Of a DNA stretch of 64,000 nt, positions 25,362-37,842 are shown piece by piece. Location: the NCBI RefSeq assembly GCF_027460065.1, contig NZ_JAPYZZ010000003.1, forward strand, positions 283,950 through 347,949. The letters are read 5' to 3'. The position numbers and the translations under genes were made by a program. A model generated the notes under the pieces. It made no database searches, had not been told where the DNA came from, and saw only the letters and a list, made by a program, of their open reading frames with translations. Position 1 is the stretch's first letter. Each line of letters opens with the position of its first letter. This DNA comes from Martinezella rhizogenes (GTDB taxonomy: Bacteria > Pseudomonadota > Alphaproteobacteria > Rhizobiales > Rhizobiaceae).

Positions 25362-26372
25362 TCACTGATAAAGGGCCGGACGGGTGGGAAGTTCGATTGC
25401 GACGGCCGCCCCTTGTGTCTCCTGCGCGGCCACGCAGGCGTCGGAGGTGATGGCGGCCACGTAGCCGTCCCAGGAATTCGGTCCGGACGCCGTTCCCTTT
25501 GCCGCAGCATTGATGAAGTCCTGCAACTCCACATCATAGCTGGCGACGAAGCGATCCTTCCAGTCGGTGAGGATATCGTTTTGCAGCTTGGCCCCGAGGC
25601 GCGTCTGCACCGACATCGGCTCCGGCAGGCTGGCAATGCCGTCCTCACCCACCACCTGGCACTGGATATCATAGCCGTAGTGGCAATTGACGAAGATTTC
25701 GACGTCGATGATCGTACCCTTGGCGGTTTCCAGAATGACGATCTGCGGGTCCTTCAGCTTCGCATGGCTGCGGGCGGCGGAGCGGGGAAAGAGGACGCGG
25801 GCCGAAACATAGTCATCGTCAAGCAGCCAGCGCAGCACGTCGATCTCATGGATCATCGTGTCGTGAATCGCCATGGGCGTGACATATTGCTCCGGAACCG
25901 TCGGGTTGCGGTGGGCGGCATGCACCATGATCGGCGCGCCGATCCGGCTGTCCACGGCCTGTTTCAGCGCCACGTAACCAGCATCATAACGGCGCATGAA
26001 GCCCACCTGAACCAGCCGCTTGCCATGCGCCACCTCGGCGTCGACGATGCGTCCTGCACCTTCCGCCGTTGTCGCCAGCGGCTTTTCGCAGAAGCACGGT
26101 TTGCCGGCGGCGATGGCTGCCAGCACATATTGCTCATGGGTTGCGCCCCATGACGTGACGAGCACGGCATCCACATCGGGCGATGCGATCAGTTCCTCGC
26201 CGGTGGCGAAGATGGCGGCATCCGGGGCGATGTCGTTTTTGACCGCCTCGGCCGAGGCGCGATTGACGTCGCTGAGCGCAACGATCTTCGCGCCGCCGAG
26301 AACCTTGTTGATACGGCGGGCGTGATCACGCCCGATTGCGCCGGTGCCGACGACACCAATTCTCACAGTCAT
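25362..26372 (-). CDS. iolG: myo-Inositol 2-dehydrogenase (IolG), Gfo/Idh/MocA family
   Basis: A 336-residue NAD-dependent dehydrogenase. The Rossmann motif [16 protein letters not shown] opens the protein, [16 protein letters not shown] carries the family EKP lysine (about residue 97), and [14 protein letters not shown] and [17 protein letters not shown] match Bacillus IolG closely as I recall it. It oxidises myo-inositol (or a stereoisomer) to 2-keto-myo-inositol. The start at 26372 is set by the Rossmann strand and lies 11 bases after the stop of the iolH-like gene. Confidence 0.88.
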   Translation of the reverse strand: MTVRIGVVGTGAIGRDHARRINKVLGGAKIVALSDVNRASAEAVKNDIAPDAAIFATGEELIASPDVDAVLVTSWGATHEQYVLAAIAAGKPCFCEKPLATTAEGAGRIVDAEVAHGKRLVQVGFMRRYDAGYVALKQAVDSRIGAPIMVHAAHRNPTVPEQYVTPMAIHDTMIHEIDVLRWLLDDDYVSARVLFPRSAARSHAKLKDPQIVILETAKGTIIDVEIFVNCHYGYDIQCQVVGEDGIASLPEPMSVQTRLGAKLQNDILTDWKDRFVASYDVELQDFINAAAKGTASGPNSWDGYVAAITSDACVAAQETQGAAVAIELPTRPALYQ

Positions 26373-26382
26373 CTGAAAAACC

Positions 26383-27279
26383 TCATTTCCAGTATTTGGC
26401 GACGTATCGCCGGGTTTCGCTGAGCATGAACCGCGCGCTTTCATCGACGCGGTCTTCCCAGGCAAAGACGCAGTTCGACAGCACGCCATCGAATTTCATG
26501 TCGGCAAGCGTCGCAAAGAATGTTTCCCAGTCGATCTCGCCCTGGCCGAAATCGGTATGCTGATGCACTCGGACCTTCGAGCCGGGCGGATTGACGATAT
26601 AACGCAGCTGCGACGACTTGTTGTGGTCATAGGTATCGGCAAGGCGCACATGCACCAGATGGCCCTCGGTCGCGCGCAGGTTCGCCACCATGTCCGGCCC
26701 GTAAAAGAACGTGTGCGGCGCGATGAAAGAGGCCTTCACCGCCTTGGAATTGATGGTCTTGATGATGTCGATGGCCGGGGCGATTTCCTCGAGCCAGTCT
26801 TCGGGATGCGCCTCCAGCGACAGCACCAGCCCTTCCCGCTCGAGGATCGGCACCAGAATATCCATGGCGCGGAAGAACTGCGCCTCGCAGGTTTCCGGGC
26901 GATGCAGGCCGGAACGGTCGTTGAGGCTGCGCTCCGGCGAGCCACCGCGGCCGAATTCCGAAACGAACATCGGGCATTCCATCTCGACGGCAATCTCGAT
27001 GGCGCGTTTCCAGTTGTCGATCGCCACCTCCCATTCGTCCGGATAGGGGCTTGCCCAGCGATACATGGGCTGCAGCGTGGCGAGACCGACACCATGGTCC
27101 TTCAACGCCTTTTTGAATTCAGCGACCCGTTCGGGATAGACCTTCGGTCGTGTCCACCAGGAGAGGAAATCCGGGCGCGGCGAAAGTTCGACGTAGTCAT
27201 AACCGAGGTCTGCGACCTTGCGGCAGGTCTCAGACAAGGAGAGGTGCCGGAACATGTGTGGATCGAGCGTATGTTTCAT
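26383..27279 (-). CDS. iolH: TIM-barrel sugar isomerase/epimerase, IolH-like
   Basis: A 298-residue xylose-isomerase-like barrel. Segments such as [63 protein letters not shown] and [18 protein letters not shown] parallel Bacillus IolH strongly. The biochemical role of IolH is poorly defined even where named; it occurs in inositol operons. Located between iolG and two binding-protein genes in one leftward transcription unit. Confidence 0.78.
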   Translation of the reverse strand: MKHTLDPHMFRHLSLSETCRKVADLGYDYVELSPRPDFLSWWTRPKVYPERVAEFKKALKDHGVGLATLQPMYRWASPYPDEWEVAIDNWKRAIEIAVEMECPMFVSEFGRGGSPERSLNDRSGLHRPETCEAQFFRAMDILVPILEREGLVLSLEAHPEDWLEEIAPAIDIIKTINSKAVKASFIAPHTFFYGPDMVANLRATEGHLVHVRLADTYDHNKSSQLRYIVNPPGSKVRVHQHTDFGQGEIDWETFFATLADMKFDGVLSNCVFAWEDRVDESARFMLSETRRYVAKYWK

Positions 27280-27327
27280 GGTGTTTCCAGTGGAGTGATA
27301 AACGGACCGGGGCCGAAGCCCCGGGGC

Positions 27328-28251
27328 TTATTTCGCGTAGGCGGACATATTTTCCGGTGTGACGAGTTCGAAAGGCACCCAGAGCGTCTTTTCCGTGCTT
27401 TGCCCGGCAGCGGCCTTCACCGCCGTCTGGACGGAGACCTCACCCTGCTTCGTCGCATTCTGGTAGACGGTGATATCGAGGTCTCCGGCCTGCATGGCAG
27501 CAAGACCGTCCGGCGTGGCGTCGATGCCGGCAATGACGACATCCTTCATGGAAACGCCCGCTGCCTTGAGGGCCTGCGCGGCGCCTATCGCCATTTCATC
27601 ATTATTGGCGATAACGGCATCGAACTGGATACCCGCCGTCAGCCAGGAGGAGACAAGGTCCTGCGCCTGCGTGCGGCTCCAGTTCGCCGTCTGCTTTTCG
27701 AGGATTTCGATCTTGCAGTCCGATTTGGAAAATACCGTTTCGACATCCTTGGTACGCACCAGCGCCGCGTGATTTTCCAATGGCCCCATCAGGATGACGG
27801 CCTTGCCCTTGCCGCCCATCAGCTTGCAGGCAGCTTCGGCTTCCATGGTGCCGGAATCGAGTTCGTTGGAACCGACAAAGGCCGTTCCATCAGGCAGGCC
27901 GGTTTCCAGTTCGGCCGGCGGATGGTTCACATAAACGAGCGGAATTTTCGCAGCGGACGCGGCTTTGGTGATTGCGGCAGTCGCATCGCCATCCACGGCA
28001 TTGACGATGATCGCATCGACACCATTGGCGATGAAATTCTGCACCTGATTAAGCTGCTTTGACGGATCAAGCTGGGCATCCTCGACCAGAAGCTCGATGT
28101 TTTTATCGCGCCCGGCCTCGGCCCTTATGCCGTTGAGCAGGATCGTCAGAAACGGATTGTCGAAAGACGTCATCGAGACTGCGATGCGGGTTTCGGCAAG
28201 GGTCGGTGTCGCGAAAATGCTGAGTGCCGTCGCCATCAATAGTTTTTTCAA
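27328..28251 (-). CDS. Periplasmic sugar-binding protein, RbsB type (second of a tandem pair)
   Basis: A 307-residue secreted protein with a signal peptide (LLMATALSIFATPTLAETRI) and the ribose-binding-protein pattern: VDAIIVNAVDGDATA, IPLVYVNHPPAELE, AVIANNDEMAIGAAQALKAA and IAGIDATPDGLAAMQAGDLD. It is closely related to its neighbour at 28389-29330. No cognate permease or ATPase gene occurs in the operon. Confidence 0.88.
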   Translation of the reverse strand: MKKLLMATALSIFATPTLAETRIAVSMTSFDNPFLTILLNGIRAEAGRDKNIELLVEDAQLDPSKQLNQVQNFIANGVDAIIVNAVDGDATAAITKAASAAKIPLVYVNHPPAELETGLPDGTAFVGSNELDSGTMEAEAACKLMGGKGKAVILMGPLENHAALVRTKDVETVFSKSDCKIEILEKQTANWSRTQAQDLVSSWLTAGIQFDAVIANNDEMAIGAAQALKAAGVSMKDVVIAGIDATPDGLAAMQAGDLDITVYQNATKQGEVSVQTAVKAAAGQSTEKTLWVPFELVTPENMSAYAK

Positions 28252-28295
28252 GGTTTCCTCCCGCGGAAATCGCCGCTGGTTGCTTCATGTCGTGT

Positions 28296-28327
28296 CGCCG
28301 GAGCCGGCCATCCTGCCGGCTCCGGCG
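28296..28327 (-). terminator. Strong intercistronic hairpin between the two binding-protein genes
   Basis: Perfect 13-bp G+C-rich stem (28296-28308 with 28315-28327) and a 6-base loop inside the 137-base gap. It has no T-run, so it probably acts by mRNA protection or partial attenuation, giving more of the first binding protein than of the genes downstream. Confidence 0.5.
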
Positions 28328-28388
28328 CGTTCGGCCTGCCCGGCGGCACTCCCCGGGAGCGGGGAAGTCGCCTCGGCGTGGCCATGGC

Positions 28389-29330
28389 TCAGTTCTTGGC
28401 CTGATAGTTCTTCAGGTTGTTAGGCGTGACCAGTTCGAAGGGAACGAAGACCTTCTTGTCGATGGTTTCGCCCTTGGCGAGTTTCAGCGCTGCATCCAGC
28501 GCACCCGTACCCTGGCCTGCGGCATTCTGGAAAACGCTCACATCCAGATCACCCGCCGCCATGGCGGCAAGCGCGTCCTGCGTGGCGTCGATGCCAGCGA
28601 TGATGACGCTGTCCATCGACCGGCCCGCCGCCTTCAGCGACTGGATGGCGCCGATGGCCATCTCGTCATTGTTGGAAATGACGGCATCGAACTCAACGCC
28701 GGCTGAAAGCCAATTGGTCATCAGATCCGAGCCCTGCGTGCGCGACCAGTTGGCGGATTGTTCCTCGACGAGCTTGATGAAGCCGCAATCGGGCGTGGCG
28801 ACCACATCCTTGATATCCTGCATGCGCATGCGCGCCGCCTGGTTGGAAAGCTCGCCCATCATCACCACGGCCTTGGCGTCCGTCTTGCCCGCTTGCTTCA
28901 ACAGCCGGCAGACTTCCTGCGTCTGCAGGGTGCCCGACTGCTTTTCATCGGAGGCGACAAAGGCCTGTTTGTCCGGCAGGCTGTCGAGATTGACCGGCTG
29001 GCGGTTGACATAGACAAGCGGAATGCCGGCGGCGGCTGCGGCCTGCGAAAGTGCTACGGTCGCGTCCGTGTCGACCGGATTGACGATGATGGCATCGACG
29101 CCGGCTGCAACGAAATTCTGCACCTGGCTCAGCTGCTTGCCGACATCGTTCTGCGCATCCTCAACCTGCAGCGAAACGCCGTTCATACCCTTGGAATAAT
29201 CGATCATGCCGTTGCGCAGCACCGTCAGGAAATTATCGTCGAACAGGGCCATCGAAACCCCGACGGTCTGCGCCGATGCGCCCGTTGCCAGCATCGCGGC
29301 GAAAGCTGCAATTGCGAAATGTCTTTTCAT
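28389..29330 (-). CDS. Periplasmic sugar-binding protein, RbsB type (first of a tandem pair)
   Basis: A 313-residue protein with a signal peptide (HFAIAAFAAMLATGASAQTV). Ribose-binding-type motifs are VDAIIVNPVDTDATVALSQA, IPLVYVNRQPVNLD, AVISNNDEMAIGAIQSLKAA and IAGIDATQDALAAMAAGDLD. GGAGGAG precedes the ATG at 29330. It heads the operon of a second binding protein and inositol-type enzymes, making inositols or related sugars likely ligands. It shares most motifs with 27328-28251, pointing to a tandem duplication followed by divergence. Confidence 0.88.
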   Translation of the reverse strand: MKRHFAIAAFAAMLATGASAQTVGVSMALFDDNFLTVLRNGMIDYSKGMNGVSLQVEDAQNDVGKQLSQVQNFVAAGVDAIIVNPVDTDATVALSQAAAAAGIPLVYVNRQPVNLDSLPDKQAFVASDEKQSGTLQTQEVCRLLKQAGKTDAKAVVMMGELSNQAARMRMQDIKDVVATPDCGFIKLVEEQSANWSRTQGSDLMTNWLSAGVEFDAVISNNDEMAIGAIQSLKAAGRSMDSVIIAGIDATQDALAAMAAGDLDVSVFQNAAGQGTGALDAALKLAKGETIDKKVFVPFELVTPNNLKNYQAKN

Positions 29331-29593
29331 GTCGTTCTCCTCCAAACCCCTTTGAAAAGAACCGGTTGCGCCCTCTCGCGCATTTCGCGCTGTCATGGCT
29401 TTCCGGCAAAAAGCTGCCCCTTCGCCGCAAAGGAAAATCCGCGGCGTCAAGCAACCCTGAAATAATCTAGTGTCGTGAAGGTCGGCCTCCTGCCCGCTCC
29501 ACAGGCGGCCAAGATTTCCTAGTCCGGTCGCGGCGTCAACGCATCAGCAGCACGCAAAACCATCAAGCATGATAGAAACAGGCGCCGGGTTTA

Positions 29594-29608
29594 TGATGGA
29601 ATCTATCA
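29594..29608. promoter_or_regulatory. LacI-type operator 1 for the binding-protein/iol operon
   Basis: TGATGGAATCTATCA is a 15-bp dyad (arms TGATGGA and TCTATCA, one mismatch around a central A). It lies in the 283-base gap upstream of the operon. A near-identical sequence, TGATGGAATCCAACA, lies upstream of the LacI gene itself (30701-30715). An extra half-site TGATAGA is at 29570-29576. Confidence 0.6.
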
Positions 29609-29613
29609 AACCA

Positions 29614-30642
29614 TCACAGGCTCTCAGGAACCCACAGATGCGCGGGCACGAAACGCTGTCCCGGCGTTTCCGCCATGCCATGTTCGATCGTGTGAACCAT
29701 GGTGGCCAGAAGGTCGGTGCAGAGTTCGCGAAGCGGGGTCTGGAAGACGCCGCTGATGCGCCGTTCCAACAGCGCCTGACGGGATTCGGGGGTGAGTTCA
29801 TTCACCAGACAGACGATGTTTTCCTGCCGGTTTTCCTGCTGCAGGGCCTCGATCACCCCCTCCATGCCGCCGCCGACGCAATAGATGCCGACGAGATCCC
29901 GGTGCTTGGCGATGGTGTCCATGACCAGTTCATAGGTCAGCCGGCGTGTTTCCAGCGTGATCAATGCGTCCATTACCTCGAATTCCGGCGCATATTCGCG
30001 CATGTAGCTGCGAAACCCGGTTTCGCGCAGCGAATGGCCGTGGAAACGGTGGCCGCCGAGGAGAAGAAGCACCTTGCCCTTGCCGCGCGCCAGCCGGGAA
30101 ATCATCCACGCCGCCGTGCGCCCGACCTTCATGTTGTTGGCACCGAGATAGGCTTCCCGCACGCCCTGGGCAAAATCGGAGAGCAACGAAAACGTTGGTA
30201 TGCCCTTGGCCTTCAGCGCCTCGACGGCGGCCGTGACATCATGATGGTCCGGCCCGGTTGCGGCCACCGCCTGCACGCGGCCCTTCATGCCGGTCAACAG
30301 GGCTGCAAGCTCGCCCGGCTCGCCGGACTGGGCGAATTCGATGCGCAAGGTGAGGTGCCGATCCCGGATATTGCGCGCCGCAAACTCCAGCTCGTCGGCG
30401 AAGGTCTGGTAGAAGGCATGCCGTTCCTTGCGCAGGATGATGCCGAGACTATAGGACGGCATATCGGCCAGCATGCGCTGGCGAATGATGTTGGCGGCAT
30501 GAAAACCGATCTTCTCCGCCGCCTCGAACACCCGCCGCGCGGTTTCCTCCCGCACCGGCAGGCGGCCGTTCAGCACCCGGTCAACGGTGGCGACGCTGAC
30601 GCCGGCGGATTTTGCGACATCGGTGATGGTTGGACGCTTCAT
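29614..30642 (-). CDS. LacI-family transcriptional regulator (inositol-type operon)
   Basis: A 342-residue regulator with HTH TITDVAKSAGVSVATVDRVL followed by the hinge, then a periplasmic-binding-protein-like sensor domain (YSLGIILRKERHAFYQTFAD, VLLLLGGHRFHGHSLRETGF, IYCVGGGMEGVIEALQ). The ATG at 30642 directly precedes the DNA-binding domain. It lies upstream of, and in the same direction as, the binding-protein/iol operon. Matching dyads in front of it and of that operon support autoregulation plus operon control. Confidence 0.88.
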   Translation of the reverse strand: MKRPTITDVAKSAGVSVATVDRVLNGRLPVREETARRVFEAAEKIGFHAANIIRQRMLADMPSYSLGIILRKERHAFYQTFADELEFAARNIRDRHLTLRIEFAQSGEPGELAALLTGMKGRVQAVAATGPDHHDVTAAVEALKAKGIPTFSLLSDFAQGVREAYLGANNMKVGRTAAWMISRLARGKGKVLLLLGGHRFHGHSLRETGFRSYMREYAPEFEVMDALITLETRRLTYELVMDTIAKHRDLVGIYCVGGGMEGVIEALQQENRQENIVCLVNELTPESRQALLERRISGVFQTPLRELCTDLLATMVHTIEHGMAETPGQRFVPAHLWVPESL

Positions 30643-30700
30643 GTTGGCTCCCGCAGGCGGAAAGATTCCTGTCATCTCTTGCAAAACATGTCACGGATGA

Positions 30701-30715
30701 TGATGGAATCCAACA
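30701..30715. promoter_or_regulatory. LacI-type operator 2, upstream of the LacI gene
   Basis: TGATGGAATCCAACA shares 13 of 15 bases with the site at 29594-29608 and is itself a dyad (6 of 7 arm positions). Read leftwards it overlaps TTGGAT, a possible -35, with CATGTT 17 bases on. This fits negative autoregulation. Confidence 0.55.
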
Positions 30716-30836
30716 TGGCGAAGGGATATGGCGGGGAGCGTCGCGGCAAAAATTCCGATCCGCCGCCGCTTGAACAGTTTCTGCTTCACCAGTCCATCAC
30801 GACTAGCCAATACGACTAGCATACCACGCCTTCTCC

Positions 30837-30950
30837 CTCATTCCTGTGCTTGTCACAGGAATCCAGCCAGCCCAAATCCTTGGACTGAAGGAGTCTCTTC
30901 ACGGCGCAGACGCGCGTCGGCTGGATGCCTGTGACAAGCACGGGAATGAG
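30837..30950. repeat. Palindromic intergenic repeat, copy B (MITE-like, 32-bp terminal inverted repeats)
   Basis: A 114-bp element whose 32-bp ends (30837-30868 and 30919-30950) match as inverted repeats at 30 of 32 positions, starting CTCATTCC(T/C)GTGCTTGTCA. The 50-bp core holds GACGCGCGTC and the CCAAATCCTTGG segment also present in copy A. A collapsed copy with arm sequence only lies at 49920-49950. Confidence 0.8.
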
Positions 30951-31104
30951 GAGAATGGGGTGGTATGGTATGGGCCAACGCAAGCAAATCGTCGGCCAGC
31001 GGCCTGAACGGCCCAACCACCGTAATGAAACTGCGGCAGCGGCGTTCATAGCCTTTTACAGCAGCATTCGCCCCCTATCCCGATACCGAATGCCGCTGAT
31101 CTCG

Positions 31105-32310
31105 TCAGACCCGCTCCAGCGCCACGGCAATACCCTGCCCGACACCGATGCACATGGTGGCGAGCGCCAACCGCTTGCCGGTGAGCGAAAGCTCCAGCGC
31201 CGCCGTGCCGGCAATGCGGGCACCCGACATGCCGAGCGGATGGCCAAGCGCAATTGCGCCGCCATTGGCATTCACCCGCGCATCGTCATCAGCAATGCCA
31301 AGTTGACGCAACGTCGCAAGGCCCTGACTGGCGAAGGCCTCGTTCAGCTCGATCACATCGAGCTGCTCCTGCTTCAACTCGAGCCGGGCCAGCAGCTTCG
31401 CAGAGGCCGGGGCCGGGCCGATACCCATGACGCGCGGCGGCACGCCGGCCGCGGCACCGCCGAGGATGCGGGCGATGGGGGTGAGACCGTATTTCTTCGC
31501 CGCTTCCGCCGACGCGATGATGAGCGCGGCCGCGCCGTCATTGACACCAGATGCGTTGCCCGCCGTCACCGTCGCGCCATCGCGTTTGTTCACCGGCTTC
31601 AGCTTCGCCAGCGCTTCGAGACTGGTCGCGCGCGGATGTTCGTCCTTGGAGACGACAAGCGGATCGCCCTTGCGCTGCGGGATCGTCACCGAGACGATCT
31701 CTTTGTCGAGACGGCCATTGGCCTGCGCATCCGCCGCCTTCTGCTGGCTGCGCACCGCAAAGCCATCCTGATCCTCACGCGAGACCTGATAATCGACGGC
31801 GACATTGTCGCCCGTTTCCGGCATGGAATCGACGCCATATTGCGCCTTCATCAGCGGGTTGACGAAACGCCAGCCGATGGTGGTGTCATAGATTTCAGCA
31901 TTGCGCGAGAAGGCGCTCTCGGCCTTGGGCAGAACGAAGGGCGCACGGCTCATGCTTTCCACGCCGCCGGCGATCATCAGTTCCGCCTCACCCGATTTGA
32001 CGGCGCGGGCGGCCGCGATGACGGCATCCATGCCCGAGCCGCACAGCCGGTTGATCGTCGTTCCGGTCACGGAAACCGGCAGGCCGGCAAGCAGCAGCGA
32101 CATGCGCGCCACATTGCGGTTGTCCTCGCCCGCCTGGTTGGCGCAGCCGAAGATCACATCCTCGACGGCCTCCCAGTCGACGGAAGGATTGCGTTCCATC
32201 AGCGCCTTCAGCGGCACCGCGCCGAGATCGTCGGCCCGCACGGAGGAGAGCGCGCCGCCGAAGCGGCCGATGGGCGTGCGGATATAGTCGCAGATGAATG
32301 CGTCGGTCAT
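31105..32310 (-). CDS. pcaF: 3-Oxoadipyl-CoA thiolase
   Basis: A 401-residue thiolase beginning MTDAFICDYIRTPIGRFGGA, the typical PcaF/PaaJ start. The acyl-accepting Cys is in NRLCGSGMDAV (about residue 90), the second His in NGGAIALGHPLGMSGARI and the second Cys in TMCIGVGQGIA. It cleaves 3-oxoadipyl-CoA to succinyl-CoA and acetyl-CoA, the last step of the beta-ketoadipate pathway. Third in the leftward pcaIJF operon, ten bases after pcaJ. Confidence 0.95.
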   Translation of the reverse strand: MTDAFICDYIRTPIGRFGGALSSVRADDLGAVPLKALMERNPSVDWEAVEDVIFGCANQAGEDNRNVARMSLLLAGLPVSVTGTTINRLCGSGMDAVIAAARAVKSGEAELMIAGGVESMSRAPFVLPKAESAFSRNAEIYDTTIGWRFVNPLMKAQYGVDSMPETGDNVAVDYQVSREDQDGFAVRSQQKAADAQANGRLDKEIVSVTIPQRKGDPLVVSKDEHPRATSLEALAKLKPVNKRDGATVTAGNASGVNDGAAALIIASAEAAKKYGLTPIARILGGAAAGVPPRVMGIGPAPASAKLLARLELKQEQLDVIELNEAFASQGLATLRQLGIADDDARVNANGGAIALGHPLGMSGARIAGTAALELSLTGKRLALATMCIGVGQGIAVALERV

Positions 32311-32320
32311 CGGTTTTTCC

Positions 32321-33016
32321 TTAAAGTTCCGGGGCGACGAGATCGGCGACCTCGCCATCGACCGCCAAAGGCGCTCCGGTCATGGCCTGCAATTCCTCTG
32401 ATGTCATTGCCGGCAGTTTTTCACGCAGCACGAAACGGCCATCCACCACGTCGATGACCGCATGGCTGGTATAGATGCGGGTGATGCAGCCAACGCCGGT
32501 CAACGGGAAAGCGCATTTTTCCACCAGTTTCGGTTCGCCGTTCTTGGTGACATGTTCGGTGATGACAAAAACCTGCTTGGCTCCATGCACCAGATCCATG
32601 GCCCCGCCGACGGCCGGCACGCCCTTGGAACCGACGCGCCAATTGGCGAGATCGCCATTCTGCGCCACCTGATAGGCCCCGAGGATCGCCACATCGAGAT
32701 GCCCGCCGCGCACCATGGCGAAGCTGTCGGCATGGTGGAAGAAGGCGGCACCGGGTTTCAGCGTCACGGCCTTCTTGCCGGCATTGATGAGGTTCCAGTC
32801 CTCTTCACCTTCCGGCGGCGCTTCGCCGAAATTGAGAATGCCGTTTTCGGTATGGAAAATCGCCTGACGGCCGGGCGGCTGGTAGCGCGCCACCATTTCC
32901 GGAAAGCCGATGCCGAGATTGACATAGGCGCCGTCCTCGATGTCCTGCGCCGCGCGCCAGGCGATCTGGGCGTTGGAGAGCTTGATGTCTTCGCGGGTGT
33001 CGATGGTCTGGGTCAT
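32321..33016 (-). CDS. pcaJ: 3-Oxoadipate CoA-transferase subunit B
   Basis: A 231-residue CoA-transferase beta subunit. NLGIGFPEMVARY and the catalytic-Glu motif FHTENGILNFG (the Glu forms the CoA thioester) are intact, followed by GGHLDVAILGAYQV and WRVGSKGVPAVGGAMDLV. With PcaI it transfers CoA from succinyl-CoA to 3-oxoadipate. Its ATG overlaps the pcaI stop by four bases. Confidence 0.95.
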   Translation of the reverse strand: MTQTIDTREDIKLSNAQIAWRAAQDIEDGAYVNLGIGFPEMVARYQPPGRQAIFHTENGILNFGEAPPEGEEDWNLINAGKKAVTLKPGAAFFHHADSFAMVRGGHLDVAILGAYQVAQNGDLANWRVGSKGVPAVGGAMDLVHGAKQVFVITEHVTKNGEPKLVEKCAFPLTGVGCITRIYTSHAVIDVVDGRFVLREKLPAMTSEELQAMTGAPLAVDGEVADLVAPEL

Positions 33017-33720
33017 GCGTAGGCTACTCCCGCACGAATGAGAACTTCTTCCTGTTGCGGATCGGGGATTTCCACGACGCCGTTCACGAAAATGCCTGGC
33101 GTCACGACATGCTCCGGGTCGATCTCGCCGGCAGCGACGATCTTGGAGACCTGCGCGATGGTGGTCTTCGCGGCCATGCACATCAGCGGGTTAAAATTGC
33201 GCCCTGCCTTGTTGTAGGTGAGGTTGCCATAGGTATCGCCAAGCTCCGCCTTGACGATGGCAAAATCCGCCTTCAACCAGCGTTCCTGCACATAAGAGCG
33301 GCCGTCAAATTCCGCGATGACCTTGCCTTCAGCCAGTTCCGTGCCGAAGCCCGTCGGGGTGTAGAAGGCCGGGATACCCGCACCACCGGCGCGGATGCGC
33401 TCGGCGAGCGTGCCCTGCGGCACCAGTTCCAGCTCGATCTCGCCGGCCAGATACCGGTCTGTAAAGGCACGCGGATCAGAAGAGCGCGGAAACGAACAGA
33501 TCATCTTCTTGACCATGCCGGCATCAATCATCGCCGCGATGCCGATGCGGCCATTGCCTGCATTGTTGTTGATGACTGTGAGGTTCTTCGGTCCCCTGTC
33601 GATCAGCGCGTGGATCAGCTCGATCGGCGCGCCGGAGCCGCCGAAACCACCGATCATGATCGTCGCACCGTCACCGATGCTGGAAAGCGCCTCTTCGGCG
33701 CTCTTGATTGTCTTGTCCAT
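33013..33720 (-). CDS. pcaI: 3-Oxoadipate CoA-transferase subunit A
   Basis: A 235-residue alpha subunit with the CoA-transferase family I glycine-rich start (TIMIGGFGGSGAPIELIHAL), NNNAGNGRIGIAAMIDAGMV, and the conserved LVPQGTLAERIRAGGAGIPA stretch. The start at 33720 is consistent with family length. First gene of pcaIJF, divergent from the IclR regulator across a 139-base gap with a large dyad. Confidence 0.95.
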   Translation of the reverse strand: MDKTIKSAEEALSSIGDGATIMIGGFGGSGAPIELIHALIDRGPKNLTVINNNAGNGRIGIAAMIDAGMVKKMICSFPRSSDPRAFTDRYLAGEIELELVPQGTLAERIRAGGAGIPAFYTPTGFGTELAEGKVIAEFDGRSYVQERWLKADFAIVKAELGDTYGNLTYNKAGRNFNPLMCMAAKTTIAQVSKIVAAGEIDPEHVVTPGIFVNGVVEIPDPQQEEVLIRAGVAYA

Positions 33721-33805
33721 TCTCAAAACCTCCATCCAGCCAAGCGGATGGACCGGCAAGGCTGCGTGGCCATGAGGTAAAGCCGAAATTGCATCGACGG
33801 CAAGG

Positions 33806-33848
33806 ATTTTGTGCGTTATATGATTTTTGTTCGTATATCGCACAAAAT
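33806..33848. promoter_or_regulatory. Large dyad between pcaI and pcaR, candidate PcaR operator
   Basis: Arms at 33806-33820 and 33834-33848 match at all but one position: ATTTTGTGCG, one variable base, TATA, and its inverse. The right arm runs to just 11 bases before the pcaR ATG. Position and IclR-type architecture suggest PcaR binds here to control both directions. Confidence 0.6.
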
Positions 33849-34590
33849 GGAGCTTAGGCATGGCCGTCAGCGAAAGAGACATGATGGGCGGTCTCGCCAA
33901 GGGATTGCGGGTCATCGAGGCTTTCAGCGCCGAGCGGCCGCGATTGTCGATTTCAGATGCGGCGGAGATCGCCGGGCTGGACCGCGCCACGACGCGCCGC
34001 TGTCTGCTGACGCTTTCGGAGCTTGGTTATGCCGCCTATGACGGCAAATTCTTCACCGTGACACCGAAGGTGCTGCGGCTCGGCACCGGCTGTCTTGCCA
34101 CCATGCCGCTGCCGAAGATCGTGCAGCCGCTTATCGACCACCTCTCGGAAGAAATCGGCCAGAGCACCTCCGTCTCGATTCTGGACGAGACCGAAATCGT
34201 TTATGTGGCTCGCGCCGCGCAGCAGCGGGTGATGTCGATTGCACTGATGCCGGGGTCGCGCTTGCCCGCCTATTGCACCTCGATGGGCCGCGTTCTTCTT
34301 TCCGTGCAGCTACCCGAGCGGCAGCGCGATATTCTCGAAGCCTCCCGGCTGGTCGCCCGCACGGAAAAGACGATCACCGACATGGAAGCTCTGCTCGCCG
34401 AAATCGAGGTGACCGGCCATCGCGGTTATGCGCTGATCGATCAGGAAGTGGAGATTGGTCTTCGCTCCATCGCCGTACCGCTGAAAAATGTGCGTGGCCA
34501 GACGGTTGCTGCGCTCAATGTCGGGCTTGCCGCTTCAGTCGCCTCAATGGAAGATCTGGTGGAGCGTTATCTGCCGGCGCTTCTCTCCGT

Positions 34591-37748
<3,158 letters not shown>

Positions 37749-37755
37749 CGCTCAT

Positions 37756-37771
37756 ATAATCCAGTGGTTAT
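37756..37771. promoter_or_regulatory. PcaQ-type binding site upstream of pcaD
   Basis: ATAATC-CAGT-GGTTAT matches the PcaQ pattern known from Sinorhizobium (ATAACC-N4-GGTTAA) with one difference in the left arm. It lies 72 bases before the pcaD ATG and 8 bases before the divergent pcaQ ATG. Confidence 0.75.
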
Positions 37772-37842
37772 GATTTTCATCGATAATGTCATTTTACTTA
37801 ACCGGAACCGGCTTGCAATATTCTTCGCAGGAGGAGCATGCC

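Larger units (their letters stand above)
30643..31104. other. 462-base intergenic region: operator 2 and repeat copy B
   Basis: Contains the LacI regulator's own promoter region with the operator at 30701-30715 and the palindromic repeat at 30837-30950. The remaining bases to the stop of pcaF at 31105 show no gene, no clear terminator and no further structure that I can support. Confidence 0.6.
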
